Assembly (NCBI GenBank): GCA_001247695.2
Contig: LGRX02035278.1
Location: 1-64,000, forward strand
Direction of reading: 5' to 3'
Source: Cymbomonas tetramitiformis
Taxonomy: Eukaryota > Chlorophyta > Pyramimonadophyceae > Pyramimonadales > Pyramimonadaceae
DNA: 64,000 nucleotides
Shown here: positions 43,383-55,200 of the stretch, piece after piece
How the letters are laid out: each line of letters starts with the position of its first letter
How positions within the stretch are numbered: the first letter of the stretch is position 1
Notes under the pieces: model-generated
Databases searched by the model: none
Told to the model about the DNA's origin: nothing
What the model saw: only the letters and a program-made list of their open reading frames with translations
Translations under genes and position numbers: made by a program

Positions 43383-44095
43383 CTCTAAATCACAAAAGCT
43401 CCCTCCCCCCACCTCACCCCCACCCGACCAGTCCCCGCTTTTCACCCGGAATCCTCACCTTGTTGCCACGCGGCGGGCACCCTCTCACGAATGCGTTATA
43501 TCCTAGAGGCAGGCCAAGTTTTGGTGGGCAAGGGGGCACCCGAGGGGTGAAGTTCAGGAGGGCGGTGGCGAGGGGGCGAGGGGTAATGTTCGAGAGGCGT
43601 GAGGGGGGCACGAGGGGCGAAGTTTGGGATGTTTGAAGGATAGTTTATGCCCCCTGCGGGATGGGTCAAGAAGGTGTTAACAAGGAGGGGTTTATCGCGG
43701 CGGCCGAGGGAGTGGGGCAATGGGTAGGGGTGTGGCAATTGAAGGGACAAATGCGGGAAGTGGCTGAAACGGACAGGGGGGAGGGCGCACCAACACCATA
43801 TTCACCAGCAGTGAGGTTTACAAACAGAACGAGCTCGCAGACGGTGGCCTCGGCGGAGCTCGCATCCTTGTAGTAGTGCACAGACGCCTGCGCGCGCCTC
43901 GCACCACCCAAGAGGTCTCAGCATTTGCAGTGTGCAAAATCCTGGCGCTGGGTTGATGGGGGAGGTCCCCTGGCGGTGTGCCTGGGATCTGCGCTACCAG
44001 CAGGAAGCTAGAGGGGATGACCTCGTTTGCCGGAGCTAGAGGGGATGACCGACGACTGATTACTGATTACTAGGGGATGGATCGGCGGAAGACAC

Positions 44096-44311
44096 CTCGT
44101 AAGTGAGGAACTCCTGGTCGGGCAAGTCGTCGTGGTCAGCATTCACGAAGGTGTAGTGGACCTTGGAGAACACGGGGCTGAAGGAGACACCGTCAGGCAG
44201 CGCACTCGATGCATCAAATGCAGATGCGTCATAAGATGACCCCATGTCATACGACACCAGTCCAGTCACCAAGCCTTCTGACTCGCCCATGAGGGTCGTG
44301 TGCGTCGGATC
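44096..44311 (-). CDS. Exon of unrecognised extracellular-type domain
   Basis: 216 nt (72 codons), acceptor CGCAGAG, donor GAG|GTGTCT. Reads DPTHTTLMGESEGLVTGLVS, YDMGSSYDASAFDASSALPD, GVSFSPVFSKVHYTFVNADH, DDLPDQEFLTYE. Joins in phase with 45035-45177 upstream and with the LNR exon downstream. Probably the second half of a beta-rich domain that begins in the upstream exons. No named family. Confidence 0.65.
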
Positions 44312-45034
44312 CTCTGCGAGACCCCCCTCCCCCCTTCCAATTCCCTCATTTTCTCTCTCGAATTTCATCCCAGCAGACGCGAGCGGCGGAATCTGCCCTC
44401 CAGCGGCCTCCCTAGCGCCACCAGGAGAGTGATGAGACCGGATAGCCCTTTAGTACACAAAGGAAGTCGGGGAAATTTAGTGGAGGAGTAAGACAATCCT
44501 GATGGTTCCTTACAGGTCATATGCACAAGTCAGTGGAAGGCTCTCACAGCAAAACGGCGTTGGGAGCGAGGGGGCAAGGGGGCGGGAACTGCTGAAACCC
44601 CCTAACCCCAAACCCATATCCGCCCGCTCGGGAACTCAGTTATTTGACGAGCAGGACTACCGATTCCATGCACAAACTGATTTCATCCTTCAGAATCGTG
44701 CGCCGAAAATGAATTTCAGCGGACCATCGATGCGACGCCCAAGCTGAACCCAAGCGTTGGGATCCCCGCCCCCCCAAAGTAGCCCCCAAAGTAGCCTGCC
44801 AACAACTAAAGGCTCTGATGGCCCAGGGTAAGAGAAGATTACCACGCTGCGCCGACTACCAAACTGCGGAAGGCCCCCCGTTATATGATGCCTCCGGCGA
44901 TGCTGACGAAAACGAACGAACGGAGGAGAGCAGACGACTTGCGGGCTGACGAGATCGGACGGCACCGGTTGCAATGCGCTGGCTGAAGCCTGTAAGCAGT
45001 GAATCGCACCTCCCTCCTCGTCCACCCAGCTTAC

Positions 45035-45177
45035 GGACGACGACACAAGGTAGGTCTTCTGCATGCCCTCGTAGCCGAACTCGAAGGTAGATTCGCCCAA
45101 GTAGGGGGAGTTCACGGTACCGTTCATCATGTAATACCCGGGCCAATCCTCACCGTACACATCTCCCACCCATGTCC
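45035..45177 (-). CDS. Exon of the same unrecognised domain
   Basis: 143 nt, acceptor CAACAG, strong donor GTAAGC. Reads TWVGDVYGEDWPGYYMMNGT, VNSPYLGESTFEFGYEGMQK, TYLVSSS. The first two bases complete a Gly codon begun at 45601 (YTVQ|G|TWVG). Rich in Trp, Tyr and Gly with alternating pattern, as in a beta sandwich. Confidence 0.65.
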
Positions 45178-45600
45178 CTGTTGCACTCGCCACCTCCAAA
45201 GAGGTCACTGCGGGTCACACTCAAAATTCCGAGACAACCTGTGACTACGCTTTAGAGCTCCACGTATTGCCACGTGGCGTCAAGCCATTGGAGAGCATAC
45301 ACATTCGCACAGTGCCAATGCCGCGGGATGCGAATATGCGAGCGACCAGCTCATCGCAGAGCGCCGACGTGGGCTCCGAGGAACCGCAACGGCAATGCTT
45401 CGCGCCATTGGCCCAGCTGATTGGCGCAGCACCGAGGAGGGAAATCGTGGCATGGGAATTGAGCGAATGCCAGCGGCAGAAGCAGCGGTGTCGGCGCGAA
45501 AGTTCACCGGCAGAGGACAGGCTGGCAATGCAACCAGGCGCTGCGTCGGGGGAAGCGGAGACAGAGCCGAAGCTAACTGCAGGTTCTGGGGGGCAGTCAC

Positions 45601-45830
45601 CTTGCACCGTGTAGCTGTAGACGGGGGTGCTGGTCTGCAGAAACTTGAAGCTGTCCGCGGTGACCGGAGGCATTGCCGGATAGCCCGGCTGCGGGGGTGG
45701 TGACGGTGGCTTTGGGGGAGGTGGGGAAGGGGCCGGGAGGGGGAGGGGGAGGGGTAGGGAGGGATTGCATCTGGAGGGAAGGGGGGTGGGGGCTTGGGGA
45801 GGGCGGGGCGAGGGGAGGGGCGAGGGGAGC
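45601..45830 (-). CDS. Pro-rich linker exon
   Basis: Minus strand, C-rich. The frame gives runs of Ser-Pro and Pro (APSPPPPKPPSPPPQPGYPA) and then MPPVTADSFKFLQTSTPVYS, YTVQ, leaving one base to pair with the next exon. The 3' limit (CAAG|GTGACT) is well supported by the join to 45035-45177; the 5' limit near 45830 is uncertain because two frames are open. An upstream stretch at about 45860-45999 (GGCRDCRQDFLGAYYQANVK) may be another exon. SPPP-rich linkers are typical of green-algal extracellular proteins. Confidence 0.5.
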
Positions 45831-46594
45831 CTGGGGGTGGAGATGGCGAAGATGGTAGGGCCGTGCCGGTGCAACCTCCGTAGCACTTCACATTGGCTTG
45901 ATAGTAGGCGCCGAGGAAGTCCTGCCTGCAATCCCGACACCCACCGGAGGCCGCCTTCGATGACTGAGCACTCTTGAAGACAAAAACAGCGACAAACAAG
46001 GCCCATGGGCCGTGTGATAGGTTCTACCTTTCCCTCGCCTTTTCTTCCCAGTGTCGCGTTGGGAGCCGGTCGGCCAGGCGTCGACGCACAACCGACGGAG
46101 ACTACTCGGAAAATTGACCGCACTCTTGTGCGCAGGCTTGTGACCTATGCCGGCCATCAACTGGAGTGCTGAGACAGCCGGCCTGGCCGTGCAGGGAAGC
46201 TTAACCCCTCAGCCTGTGTGGCGCAGAATGTTCACTGAGAGAAGAGATGAGGGGCATCATCTTGACCGCATGATGAGATGCCAAGGAAGATGCATAATAT
46301 CCCCCGTACAAACACTGAGAGAAGACTGAAGGGGCATGATCTCGGCCATGCAGTAAGTGAAGAATCCGGACCGGAGAACAAGGTTTGGGGCGCGCGGGTA
46401 TGTAGGTGACCCTCGGGCCCGGCCGGTCAACGCAGCAAACAATTGCACAACTCGGTTGCCGGGGGCCTCCACTCTCCTCGTAACGGAGGGGGGGGAGGTA
46501 AAGTGCACCAGGCCGCGATCATCGCGTTCTTCAAGGGAACGAAGGTCGGTGAGCGGAGGGGAGTGGTGGGGGGAGGGGGCTAATGGGGATGCAC

Positions 46595-49500
46595 CAGGCC
46601 TTGATATTGCTCAAGGAGCTAAAAGAGGGGCTGAGCTGCTGCCAATCGGAGTTCTGCTTGTCGTAGGCTGTCTGCGTTGTTGGGTAGAAGATGGCCATGC
46701 CGGTGTTCCTCGGCTGGCTTGCGGGCTTGGTGTGAGACACAATCATGTCCTGCAGCTCCCTCCCTCCCCCTTCCCAGGCCTTCAGAGGCTTCACATAACA
46801 AAAAGCAATGCCATGCCGCCAGCCCATAGCACCTCGATCTCCATCTCCGCATGATCTCCTTGCTCTCATCCAGATCAATAATGTTTAGAATTTGGGGAAC
46901 CTAAATCGAAATATGCGAAGATCTGAAGTATGCATATCACTTGTGCTAGAACCCTCAGTCGCGAAGCAGGCAGCACTGCGGTACTTTACATACTTCAGGA
47001 AGTATATCCATGTTTCAATGTTAAGTCCATGTCGCCGGCATGCATTAAAACGCAACAGAGTGCCTCGGGTTGGAGAGGTGGGAAAGCAGAAAGAACAGAG
47101 CTGGATGGCCTTGGACGGTTCGAGATTATTTGTACCACCGTGCAGTGACTCGACTCGGCATGTGGCATGGTGTCTCGGCAACAGCAGGAGTCGCGGATAC
47201 TTATACCGATACCACTAAAATTCCGTTGCACTCCAATTTAAACAAATTGCCTCTTCACTTCGAATAAGTGTGTGAAACCCTCCAACAGAAGGGCGCCCCT
47301 TATTCTCCTGGTCTAGCTGGCATCGTGTGCCTCACTGGCAGTGGGCCACGTCCTTGCATTCCCTTTGGAAAGGTGCAAAGTGGGGAAGGCGGCTGAACTA
47401 AAGAAGGGTGTGGGCAAGCCTGGCGCTCGGACAGCTTGGACGCGACTGCACCTTGTATGCGCTGTGCGTCAGCTCCACTTTGCTGCTGATAGAGTTGTAG
47501 TCGCTCACACTGCCCTTCACCTTGCTTAGCCACGTGCCCAGATCGATCACGCTCCCTGCACACCGACCCACGTGTCCACCCCTTCAGTACCCTGGTCTGT
47601 GGGGGTAAAGAGGGTGTGGGGCCTGCGGGCATGAAGGAGTGCCAGTTCTCGCACTGTCCGATGAACTTGGGGCAAGGCATCTCGCCGGGTGTCAATCCAC
47701 GACCTTTACGCACTGGGTGATGTTGCGTCACTGTGCGTGCCCAGTGCGTCACGACTCATCACTGCGCGGGTGCAGCAATGGAGATATAAGGTGGGTCACG
47801 CGTAGATTGTCTGTTAGACGTAGTATAGCGGCGGTCCTTTCCACCATAGTTTTCACGAGGTGCACCATGTCTCTCAAGGCGTTCCCTATACCTATACTGA
47901 ACGCTCACGCTATTTGCTGTCACTTGTTAATTGCTACTATGTCACCGAGACACTGTCATCGTGAACCCCCGCCGCGGGAAGAAACCTCTCGGAGGCGGGA
48001 ACAGTCACGCTCGCCACGGGAAAGACGGGAACGCCTTGACAGACATGGTGCACCTCGTGAAGACTATGGTGAAAAGGACCGCCGCTATACCACGTCTAAC
48101 GGACGATCTACGCGTGACTCGTTTTATGCATCACCGACTGCACCACCGACTCGGACGGACCCGAGAGCCAACACTTTCAGGAAGACTATCCGGGAGAACA
48201 CTGTCGAGTTCGTCGACAAGGGACCCAAATCTACGATGGCCAAGGAAATAGCTATACATTATAACGTAACCTCGCCGGAGCAAACCAACCGTTTCCAATT
48301 TGAGATTGTCCTACCTTTCATCAAGCTGGGACAAGCTGGGAAACTAAATGACGAACTATCCAAGATGCTCCAGACTCTTATCCATTCTAATTCTTCGAGG
48401 AGTATCGTCAGATGCTCATACGATTACGATATCTACAGTTACGGAGACGCGGTTACGGTAAAAATCTGTACCTGTGTGGTGCAGTATCACAGGAAGTATC
48501 AACGCGCTTGGCTACGGAAATGTGCAAGAAGTTCGAAGATAAAGCTTGAAGACTGAAGACTTGAAGTAATCGAATGAATATGACTGGCGGATGCTGCTCC
48601 CGTAAGGAGCAACGACGATGAATTATCTCAGTTTAAATTGAACGAATGGTGCAGTGCTAGCACAACAATCCGGTAATTTGTGGACGGTGGGTTTGATTCC
48701 CCCTTCGTTCGATTCATGAAAAATACAACCGAGTTATGACATCGACTGAGAATATGAATGACACGACTCGGATGATGCACATCAACGAAGTAGATTAAGC
48801 AGCAAGCCATTGCAGCGTCATCGCGCGGGTGCAGCACGCACGCGACTGACGGAACCGTCGCTACGCATGCAAGAGGCAGATGCAGGACTCGGGGAAAGTG
48901 ACAGACCGTCCATCCACTGTGTCATCGCTTGCATGGTCCTGTGGTTCCGTGCCGAGTTCAGCGCACTGCCGGGCACCGCCCCCACCCCCTTCAGGCGAAG
49001 CTATGTCCAAGGCCCAGGGCAGTCAGTGTACTGCAGGCGTCCACATGAAGCACCTCTGCAACTCTTGGGGGCGATGTACAACTAAGTTCTGCGTCCCTAC
49101 CATGCGCCGACTCTGTGGAGACGCCCCATGTCACTCCCACATGACGCCCCATGTCTTGACGCCTCATGTCACTCCCACATGACGCCCCGTGTCATGGCGG
49201 CGCATCACACCCGTGCAAGTTGCGCCAAGTGGCGTGGAACCAAAGGCGGCCTAGGCGACGCGTGGATGTGAAGCTGGATTGTGTCTGCGCCTGAACCCCC
49301 AACACCCCCCAAGGCGCACCTATAGATGCCGACCGCCTCCGTGGAGCCTTGCCCCGCGGAGCTGATGGAGTCCAGTTGGATCTTGACTTCCTCGAGAAAG
49401 CTCGAGAACACGCCCATGAAGATGCGGAACTTGCTCGTCGACAAAGTCGCAAGGGTCAGTGGCAGCTCCGGTGAAGTCGAGAACTCCTCCTGTACCGCTC

Positions 49501-51971
49501 CACCACCACCCGCAGCCCCCCACACCTAATGTTGACTAATAGGAGTGGCTCAATGGAGCGTAGGGGGTCTCCATCTCCAGGGAGCTCCAGGAAGTCTAAG
49601 TAAGGGTAAGTATTCCGAAGTTTCTCTGATGCTCTCAAATGTCCGAAAATAGATGACTATCAAATCATCTGAGAATTTTTCGGACATCCATCAGTGGCCA
49701 TCGATCAGTTGAAAATCATCGCATAGCTAAGCATCCCGCACACTGAAGGTACAAGGATCTCGCTTCTATAAGGCAGCTAGCCGGAGTCAAAGCAGTCCAC
49801 AAAACCTAGGCTTCGAAGCGCGAGGAAACATACCTCGATCTTTTTGGTGAGGGCAGGTGCAGAGATGGAGTTGTCCTGTACTGCTGCGGAGAGGGCGTTG
49901 TACATCCAGCCATGCCCCGGCTCCAGGTCCTCGCTTGCCAGGATATACTCCGCGTACATCTCCATGTTTGCTGCCACGGTGTAGTGCTGCGGGACAGTGA
50001 ACGAACAAAGTGAGGGGGGTCGTCCAACAGACCTCTGAATTCCTGCCGAGGTCCAAGAGCAGAGAGCTGCGCGAGATCGAAAGCGAAATAACGATGCTTT
50101 CGGTAGCCTCCGATAGGCCGCGACCAAACGGAGGGCAGGGTGGAGGAGGGGAAATTGCTGTTCAAGTAAAACATACTGTTGCTGATGAAACTGCCAAGTG
50201 GAAGAGCAAAACGCGTTCACTGCGCAAATGAAGGCCACGGGTGGCATAACCGTGAGGGAAGGGTGAAGGGGCGCTGCAAAACTGCGAATGGCAGCAGTAC
50301 AGCACTCTCGTCAGCAGAGCCTCAGGTAAGCTCTATTACCGAACCTGCATAAAGCATGCGTCGAAGCCCAGGATATCCACCTTAGCCAGCCCCGCGCGCT
50401 CCAGCCCGTCCTGCGCCCCCGCAAAGCCATGGCAGGCTGCAAGTCATTAGGCGCCTCGCGCGCTATCGTGAGGCCGGGTCAGGGCTCTGACAGATCAGCA
50501 GGCGGTTGGAGGGCCCTACTGTGAGCCCTCCAACGTTCCGAGAAGGGAGAGTTCGGAAGGCTCAAAGAGATTCCTGGGAGCTGTTGATGGCATACACGTG
50601 TTTGCCAATGCAGCAATAAATGCCAAGCTCTCGGGAACTGCATGCTCAAGTGCTGCATCAAGTTGGAGAAGCACGAGCGCGCGATCCCTACAACTGGCCG
50701 CAGGAGCCTCACGAACCTGTCAGCCGCACCTGACGGCCAGGCAAGCAGTGCCAATAGTACACTGGCTGATAGGGCTATCCTTCGGCTGAAATGATGGTAG
50801 TGCAGAGCCCACAGAAGCGCAAGGGCAAGTAATGGGAATTTAGAGAAGTTCGAAGGGTGCTGGAGAAGAGCTGACATGTTAAAGGTGTCACGACGACCGC
50901 AGGCCAAGAGATCTCACAGACGCAGCGTTCCGCACGCAACTGCTGAGCCCGGGCCATTTGCGAGTAAGCGAGAAAGTGACTCCCCGAGACGTGCTGACGT
51001 GGGGGATTTTGTGGCTATGGTACCTTTATTCCCTTCTGGAGCTGTTCCAAGGTGATGGTTGGCTCCTCGACGACGCCCCCGCCCGAGTAGACCTGGCAGC
51101 AACACCCCAACAGTCAAGGCGGCAACGAGACATTGCTGCGCATCATAGTCTTCTTCGACGAGGCGCCAGTGTTTCCGCGCTTTGAAAGGCGTATGCGTTT
51201 AGCGTGAGTACGTAAATGGCGGCAGCCATTTGAACGCATTGTCTTAATAGTCGCCAAGGCCATGCAAAAGCTTTTCTCGGAAAGGCAGAGCGTACCTCGC
51301 GATTTCCTGGGGATAGATCGCCACCGAAACCGAGCCAGCCCAGGCCATGGTCCCAGAGAATCAAGAAATACTTTTCCGCTGGGTAAGCCTTCACGTTGCG
51401 TTCGATGAATTCAGTCAGATATTTGGTTTGAGCGAGATCCTTCTGTGGATTCTCGCCGACCGGAAAGTCTGCGCTACCTATTTGCGTATATTGTCCGTTC
51501 TCCACCCTGACCTCCTTGACGCCAACCCTGCACACATCCGTGCGTGGGGCGTGCCGAAATTAGCAGGATAAGTGGACATTTGAAGTAAGGAGAGAGGAAG
51601 CCGATATTTTCCGCAGGACTCAGGGCCTGCGCTTGCATTTTGACTCAGTTGTGGAGGACGCGAAATTTGGAAGTTGTTTCAGCATTTGGGAGGTGACCGC
51701 CACATGCGCACCAATCCCCGAGGTTGGAGGCCGCCTCGGAGGAGTATTTTGAAGAACGGTCCATAAGGGCGATGACGTTCACACCGGAGGAGCCGCCGAC
51801 TCCAGCCCGCCTCATTTCGTCGAGGTCCTGCACTGCGAACTCTTCCAAGTTATTGTCTCCCATGACATAAACAAGCACTGTCCATGCCGCTCGCCCCTGC
51901 GCAACCACAGGCTTCGCCGCGATAAAGGCCAGCGCAAGGGTGAACCATGCCACCCACTTCTCCTGAAACAT
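46595..51971 (-). CDS. Secreted peptidase C11 (clostripain-like) domain gene, multi-exon
   Basis: Cysteine peptidase of the C11 family. Exons (minus): 51971-51712, 51527-51296, 51092-51024, 50410-50345, 49986-49834, 49489-49320, 47555-47452, 46749-46595. The first six join without a phase conflict; a small exon seems missing before 47555. Residues 1-25 form a signal peptide (WFTLALAFIAAKPVVAQ). AAWTVLVYVMGDNNLEEF (28-45) is the C11 opening motif. His147 in LILWDHGLGW and Cys206 in VDILGFDACF are the expected catalytic pair. MEMYAEYILASEDLEPGHGW, VIDLGTWLSK and TGMAIFYP complete the family pattern. The last exon ends in Trp (IKAW) and must continue. Downstream Pro-rich, beta-type and LNR exons on the same strand probably belong to it, but the join is not shown. 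Confidence 0.85.
47867..48556 (+). CDS. 229-aa ORF of the intronic insertion, Arg/Ser-rich N-terminus
   Basis: Not recognised. I chose the ATG at 47867, the first in frame inside the inserted segment (a longer frame reaches back past the TSD). Residues about 25-90 are basic and RS-like (PRHCHREPPPREETSRRREQ, SRSPRERRERLDRHG), then STRDSFYASPTAPPTRTD. The C-terminal half looks globular: NTVEFVDKGPKSTMAKEIAI, TNRFQFEIVLPFIKLGQAGK, ELSKMLQTLIHS. A basic disordered arm before a compact domain is common in nucleic-acid-binding or particle-forming proteins, but that is only a general resemblance. Confidence 0.5.
   Translation: MSLKAFPIPILNAHAICCHLLIATMSPRHCHREPPPREETSRRREQSRSPRERRERLDRHGAPREDYGEKDRRYTTSNGRSTRDSFYASPTAPPTRTDPRANTFRKTIRENTVEFVDKGPKSTMAKEIAIHYNVTSPEQTNRFQFEIVLPFIKLGQAGKLNDELSKMLQTLIHSNSSRSIVRCSYDYDIYSYGDAVTVKICTCVVQYHRKYQRAWLRKCARSSKIKLED
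48640..48711 (+). tRNA. tRNA-like sequence, best fold tRNA-Thr (GGT)
   Basis: 72 nt fold as a cloverleaf. Acceptor GAACGAA pairs perfectly with TTCGTTC. D arm GTGC/GCAC is perfect with loop AGTGCTA. Anticodon stem ACAAT/TTTGT has one T-T mismatch, loop CCGGTAA with anticodon GGT. Variable loop 5 nt. T arm GTGGG/CCCCC has one mismatch with loop TTTGATT. Oddities: C at position 33 instead of T, no GG in the D loop, one mismatch in each of two stems. It could be a decayed tRNA gene, a tRNA-derived SINE part, or the 3' tRNA-like end of the RNA that gave rise to the insertion. Confidence 0.5.
49558..49785. other. Intron sequence with small inverted repeat
   Basis: Between two C11 exons. TGTCCGAAAA and TTTTTCGGACA (about 49638-49687) form a hairpin that includes GATGACTATCAAATCATC. 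No coding content. Confidence 0.45.
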
Positions 51972-52149
51972 TTCGGTGAAGCCTAAACACAGCCCTTTGC
52001 CCTCTTTTGGTTCAAATCCGTGAATAGAAATGGGTTTTCAAGACTTGGACTACTTGTAGAAGCCCGTTATCCGGTGTAGGATCACTTCTCATTTTTCACC
52101 GTATCCAAGACACTTTTCACTGTTTCTAAGATACTATCTTCAAGCATCT

Positions 52150-52275
52150 TGTTTGATATACGTTCCTCCTACGTTATACGATTTTTTTATATATTATTAT
52201 TAATTTTTATTACTATTATATACGTTCCTCCTACGTTTTACGATTATTATTATTATTATTATTATTATTATCATT
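52150..52275. repeat. ATACGTTCCTCCTACGTT motif pair and (ATT)n tract
   Basis: TATACGTTCCTCCTACGTT occurs at about 52157 and 52220, and again near 56257. Each copy is followed by ACGATT and an (ATT)n or AT-rich run. The recurring association of motif plus (ATT)n looks like the 3' end of a retroposon with a simple-sequence tail. Confidence 0.6.
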
Positions 52276-55200
52276 GCGCCCTGTTGAGGTCTGTTGAATT
52301 TATTACGTGAGATATATTGACATGTGATTCACTACGACCATATCGATACAGTGGGTGGAACCCTATATGCACGAGAACCCTGTATGCAAACGCCGCATTT
52401 TTATAACAAATCGCATATTTAACGAGTCGCAAATTGCGAATATTTCGGTGAAATCATGATATAATCGTGGGGACACTGCGAATTATGGATATAAATATCC
52501 ATGTTAACATTATATTCGTTATCCCCATGTATGCGCCAGCGCCATACCATCACGAAGAAGCTCCCCAAAATAGCGCGGGATTTCAATAAATAGCGTGCAA
52601 ACGCGTGATATACGTTGGGTTTCAGGTATACGAAAATAAAAAATAAAAAATACGCACTGAAGGTGCATATGTGTAGTTGTATTATATTCATAAATAATAG
52701 CGGACGGGTCAATATATCATATATAGGTAAGGGTAATACTATACTACAGACGCTGGAATTCAGAATAGGAATTAATTACAGCGTCTGTCATCCGATGACA
52801 TCTCGCGATATCGAACTGAAGATGAAGGGTGACGGTGATGACGTCCAGCAGTCACTCACTGACACAAGCGACACTCGACTGTGACACAAGTATCGCATGC
52901 GTTGACTTTCTGAGGAAGCAAGTAATTGCAGCGCACCAACAATTAGCGCTCACAATTTTCTCAACGTTCCTTCGCCTTGTGGGGCGGCCGGTGCTGTGAC
53001 TGTTGTAAATATGCGCAGGGATTGTTTGAATGCTCGACGGTTTTTTATTTTTCAGTTTGTTTATGTTGATATTTAAGCTCACGATATTGGGTGTGCGCAG
53101 TGTGTGTCGCAGTTATTCCGATGGATGCCGAGGAGGGACGCGTTCTTTTGAGGTGTGGAAGTCTAGGGCAACCTAGCTTGGGATGAAACCCAACCGCATC
53201 GGACTCGTGGTCACTTGCCCATTTAATCACCTTGAATATGTACGCAAAGTAATGGGTAATGGTGTGTGGTGATGTCGCGATTATGAACAGCGCTGTGTCG
53301 TGGCGGGTGTCAGGGTGGCCAGGCTGCTGAGGTCTCGGGTGTGAGGGTTGGCGGAGTTTGGGCGCGAGGGCTGTTACGGGGGAAAATTTTTGTATATATA
53401 TGGAAGGTGAAAGGTTCAGGAAACCGAGCAGAATCATGGAAGAGGCCCTATTCTGGGAATTTCGAACGTGCACGGGGCTGGTGAGCATCCCCAAAGGTTC
53501 TGACGGGCAACCTGACGAAAAGGTGCCTGGTCAGCGTGGAGTCCTCAAAGGGGAAGGCGAAAAGGGGCAACTCGGGCTCAAGAACTACGCAACGAAGGCC
53601 GAACGGACTGCTGGGCTCGGCTTCAAAAAGGATACCAAGGTCCAGAGGCCAGCAGAGACTAAATTCACAACTCGCTCGGGCTGGCTGAAAAGGTTGAATT
53701 CAGCCCCCGAGCTGGGCCAACCAGCCCGAGTGGGAATGCCCAAAGCAGGAAGCAGCTGTCGGCGCTGAATTCACGGGGTCGGCTCAGGCCACAACAGCGA
53801 AAGCACACAGTTGGACAAGGTTTGAGAACTCATGGTGTCCGGGCAGAGATAGAGTGTGGTGAATCCACTCGGCAGTCATACAGCTGGAACGCGCGTGAAT
53901 GCACACTTGAAAACGGCCAAAACGGGGTCCGGAAAGAGGAGCAGTCGCTTCTCCGTTGGAGTCTGAAAAGTCGTCAGCGGTGTTGAGCTGTGACGTCGTC
54001 TGAAGTAGCCGAGCTTAGCCGAGCGTGCTGACTTTCCGAGCTTGTGCTGAATTCGGGTTTTTAAAACGGAAAGCCGCTGGCCGTCTCGGCGTCGCCGTGC
54101 ACCTTCTCAACACTCTCAGGGTGGGAATTCACGGGAGTGCGAACTATCGCGCCTCACCTGAGAATTCCCTCGGGAACTTGGTAAAGAAAAGTGGTCGTAA
54201 ACGACGAAGACGATGTCTTCGTACGGACACGGAGAAGAAAGCAGCAGCGGCGTTAGTGAGTGAAGCTAAGGCTGAGCTGCGGCACGCACACATACCGCAA
54301 ACGCACGCACGCACGCATGAATTCAGGGTACACTTTTGCGCGCATGTTTATTGCTGTAAGGTGAATTCAGAGGTGTTCCAGGCTCCTTGGGTGCATAGCG
54401 GGTCCCTGCACGACTGTCCGTTCCTTGCAAGAAAACACGGAAAGCTTTCACCTAGCACACGGTGTCTCGGGCTTACCTCGACTGCGCGGAGCCGCGACCT
54501 TTAGTGTTGCGGATTCGCCTTCCGTTATGCGAGTGTGGATCTACGCCTAGTCGGTGTGGCTGCGCGAGTGAGTTTGCGAGTTCGGGGTCACTGGATTCAG
54601 GCTATGCGCTACGTGCGGAGCGCGTATCAGACAAACTGTCCCTGACTGATTCAAACGGGCGCTGGGTGCGTGAGGATTTGCAACGTCGTTGGGAATTCAG
54701 CGAGGGAAAATATATTCGATACAAATTTACGCAAGGCCAAGATGATTTTGAAAGGTTCAGAGTTATCTGCAGAATGTTTTGAAATCGTCTCTATTCTCTT
54801 TAAGAGCTCTTTTCCTACAGCTGCAGCTAGGCGTTTTGTGTCTTCTCGGTTCGCGATGTTTCGCCTTCTCCAATCAGCGATCTACTTCCTCATTTGAACT
54901 GTCGCCAAATGCTACATCCCGTTGGTGACTCTTGAGATACTACATTCTGACGCTGGCTGCTGTTGTGACGTGGTGTCACATGTGGTGCGTCCATATCGAG
55001 TTGCCGTGAACTTCCGCGTTTGGGGCGCGGCGCAGTGCTTCGCGTTGTACTCGTTGGTGTTGCCGGTGCCAGCGGTGATCCGGTGCGGCGAGCCGGAGAC
55101 TTCGTCCACGTGGCGCGGATGAGGCGCTGTGGTGCCTGTGATATTCCTTGATCTTCACGAGGCCGTGGATGGGCTCAGCCTGGCCCGGCGGATGTCGCGC

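Larger units (their letters stand above)
47778..48822 (+). mobile_element. 1045-bp intronic insertion with 14-bp TSD
   Basis: GCGCGGGTGCAGCA occurs at 47764-47777 and 48823-48836, flanking a segment with different base composition from the surrounding GC-rich gene. The segment carries one ORF (47867-48556) and near its 3' end a tRNA-like sequence (48640-48711), both on the plus strand, opposite to the host gene. No TIRs or LTRs were seen and there is no poly-A tail. A long TSD without terminal repeats points to target-primed reverse transcription of an RNA. Confidence 0.65.

Noticed and set aside
46500..46560. Second stretch ending GCGGCCTG|GTGCAC like the C11 exon end at 46595
   Set aside because: Using it as an exon after 46595 makes a TGA at the join, and it has no alternative acceptor. 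Possibly a decayed exon duplicate.
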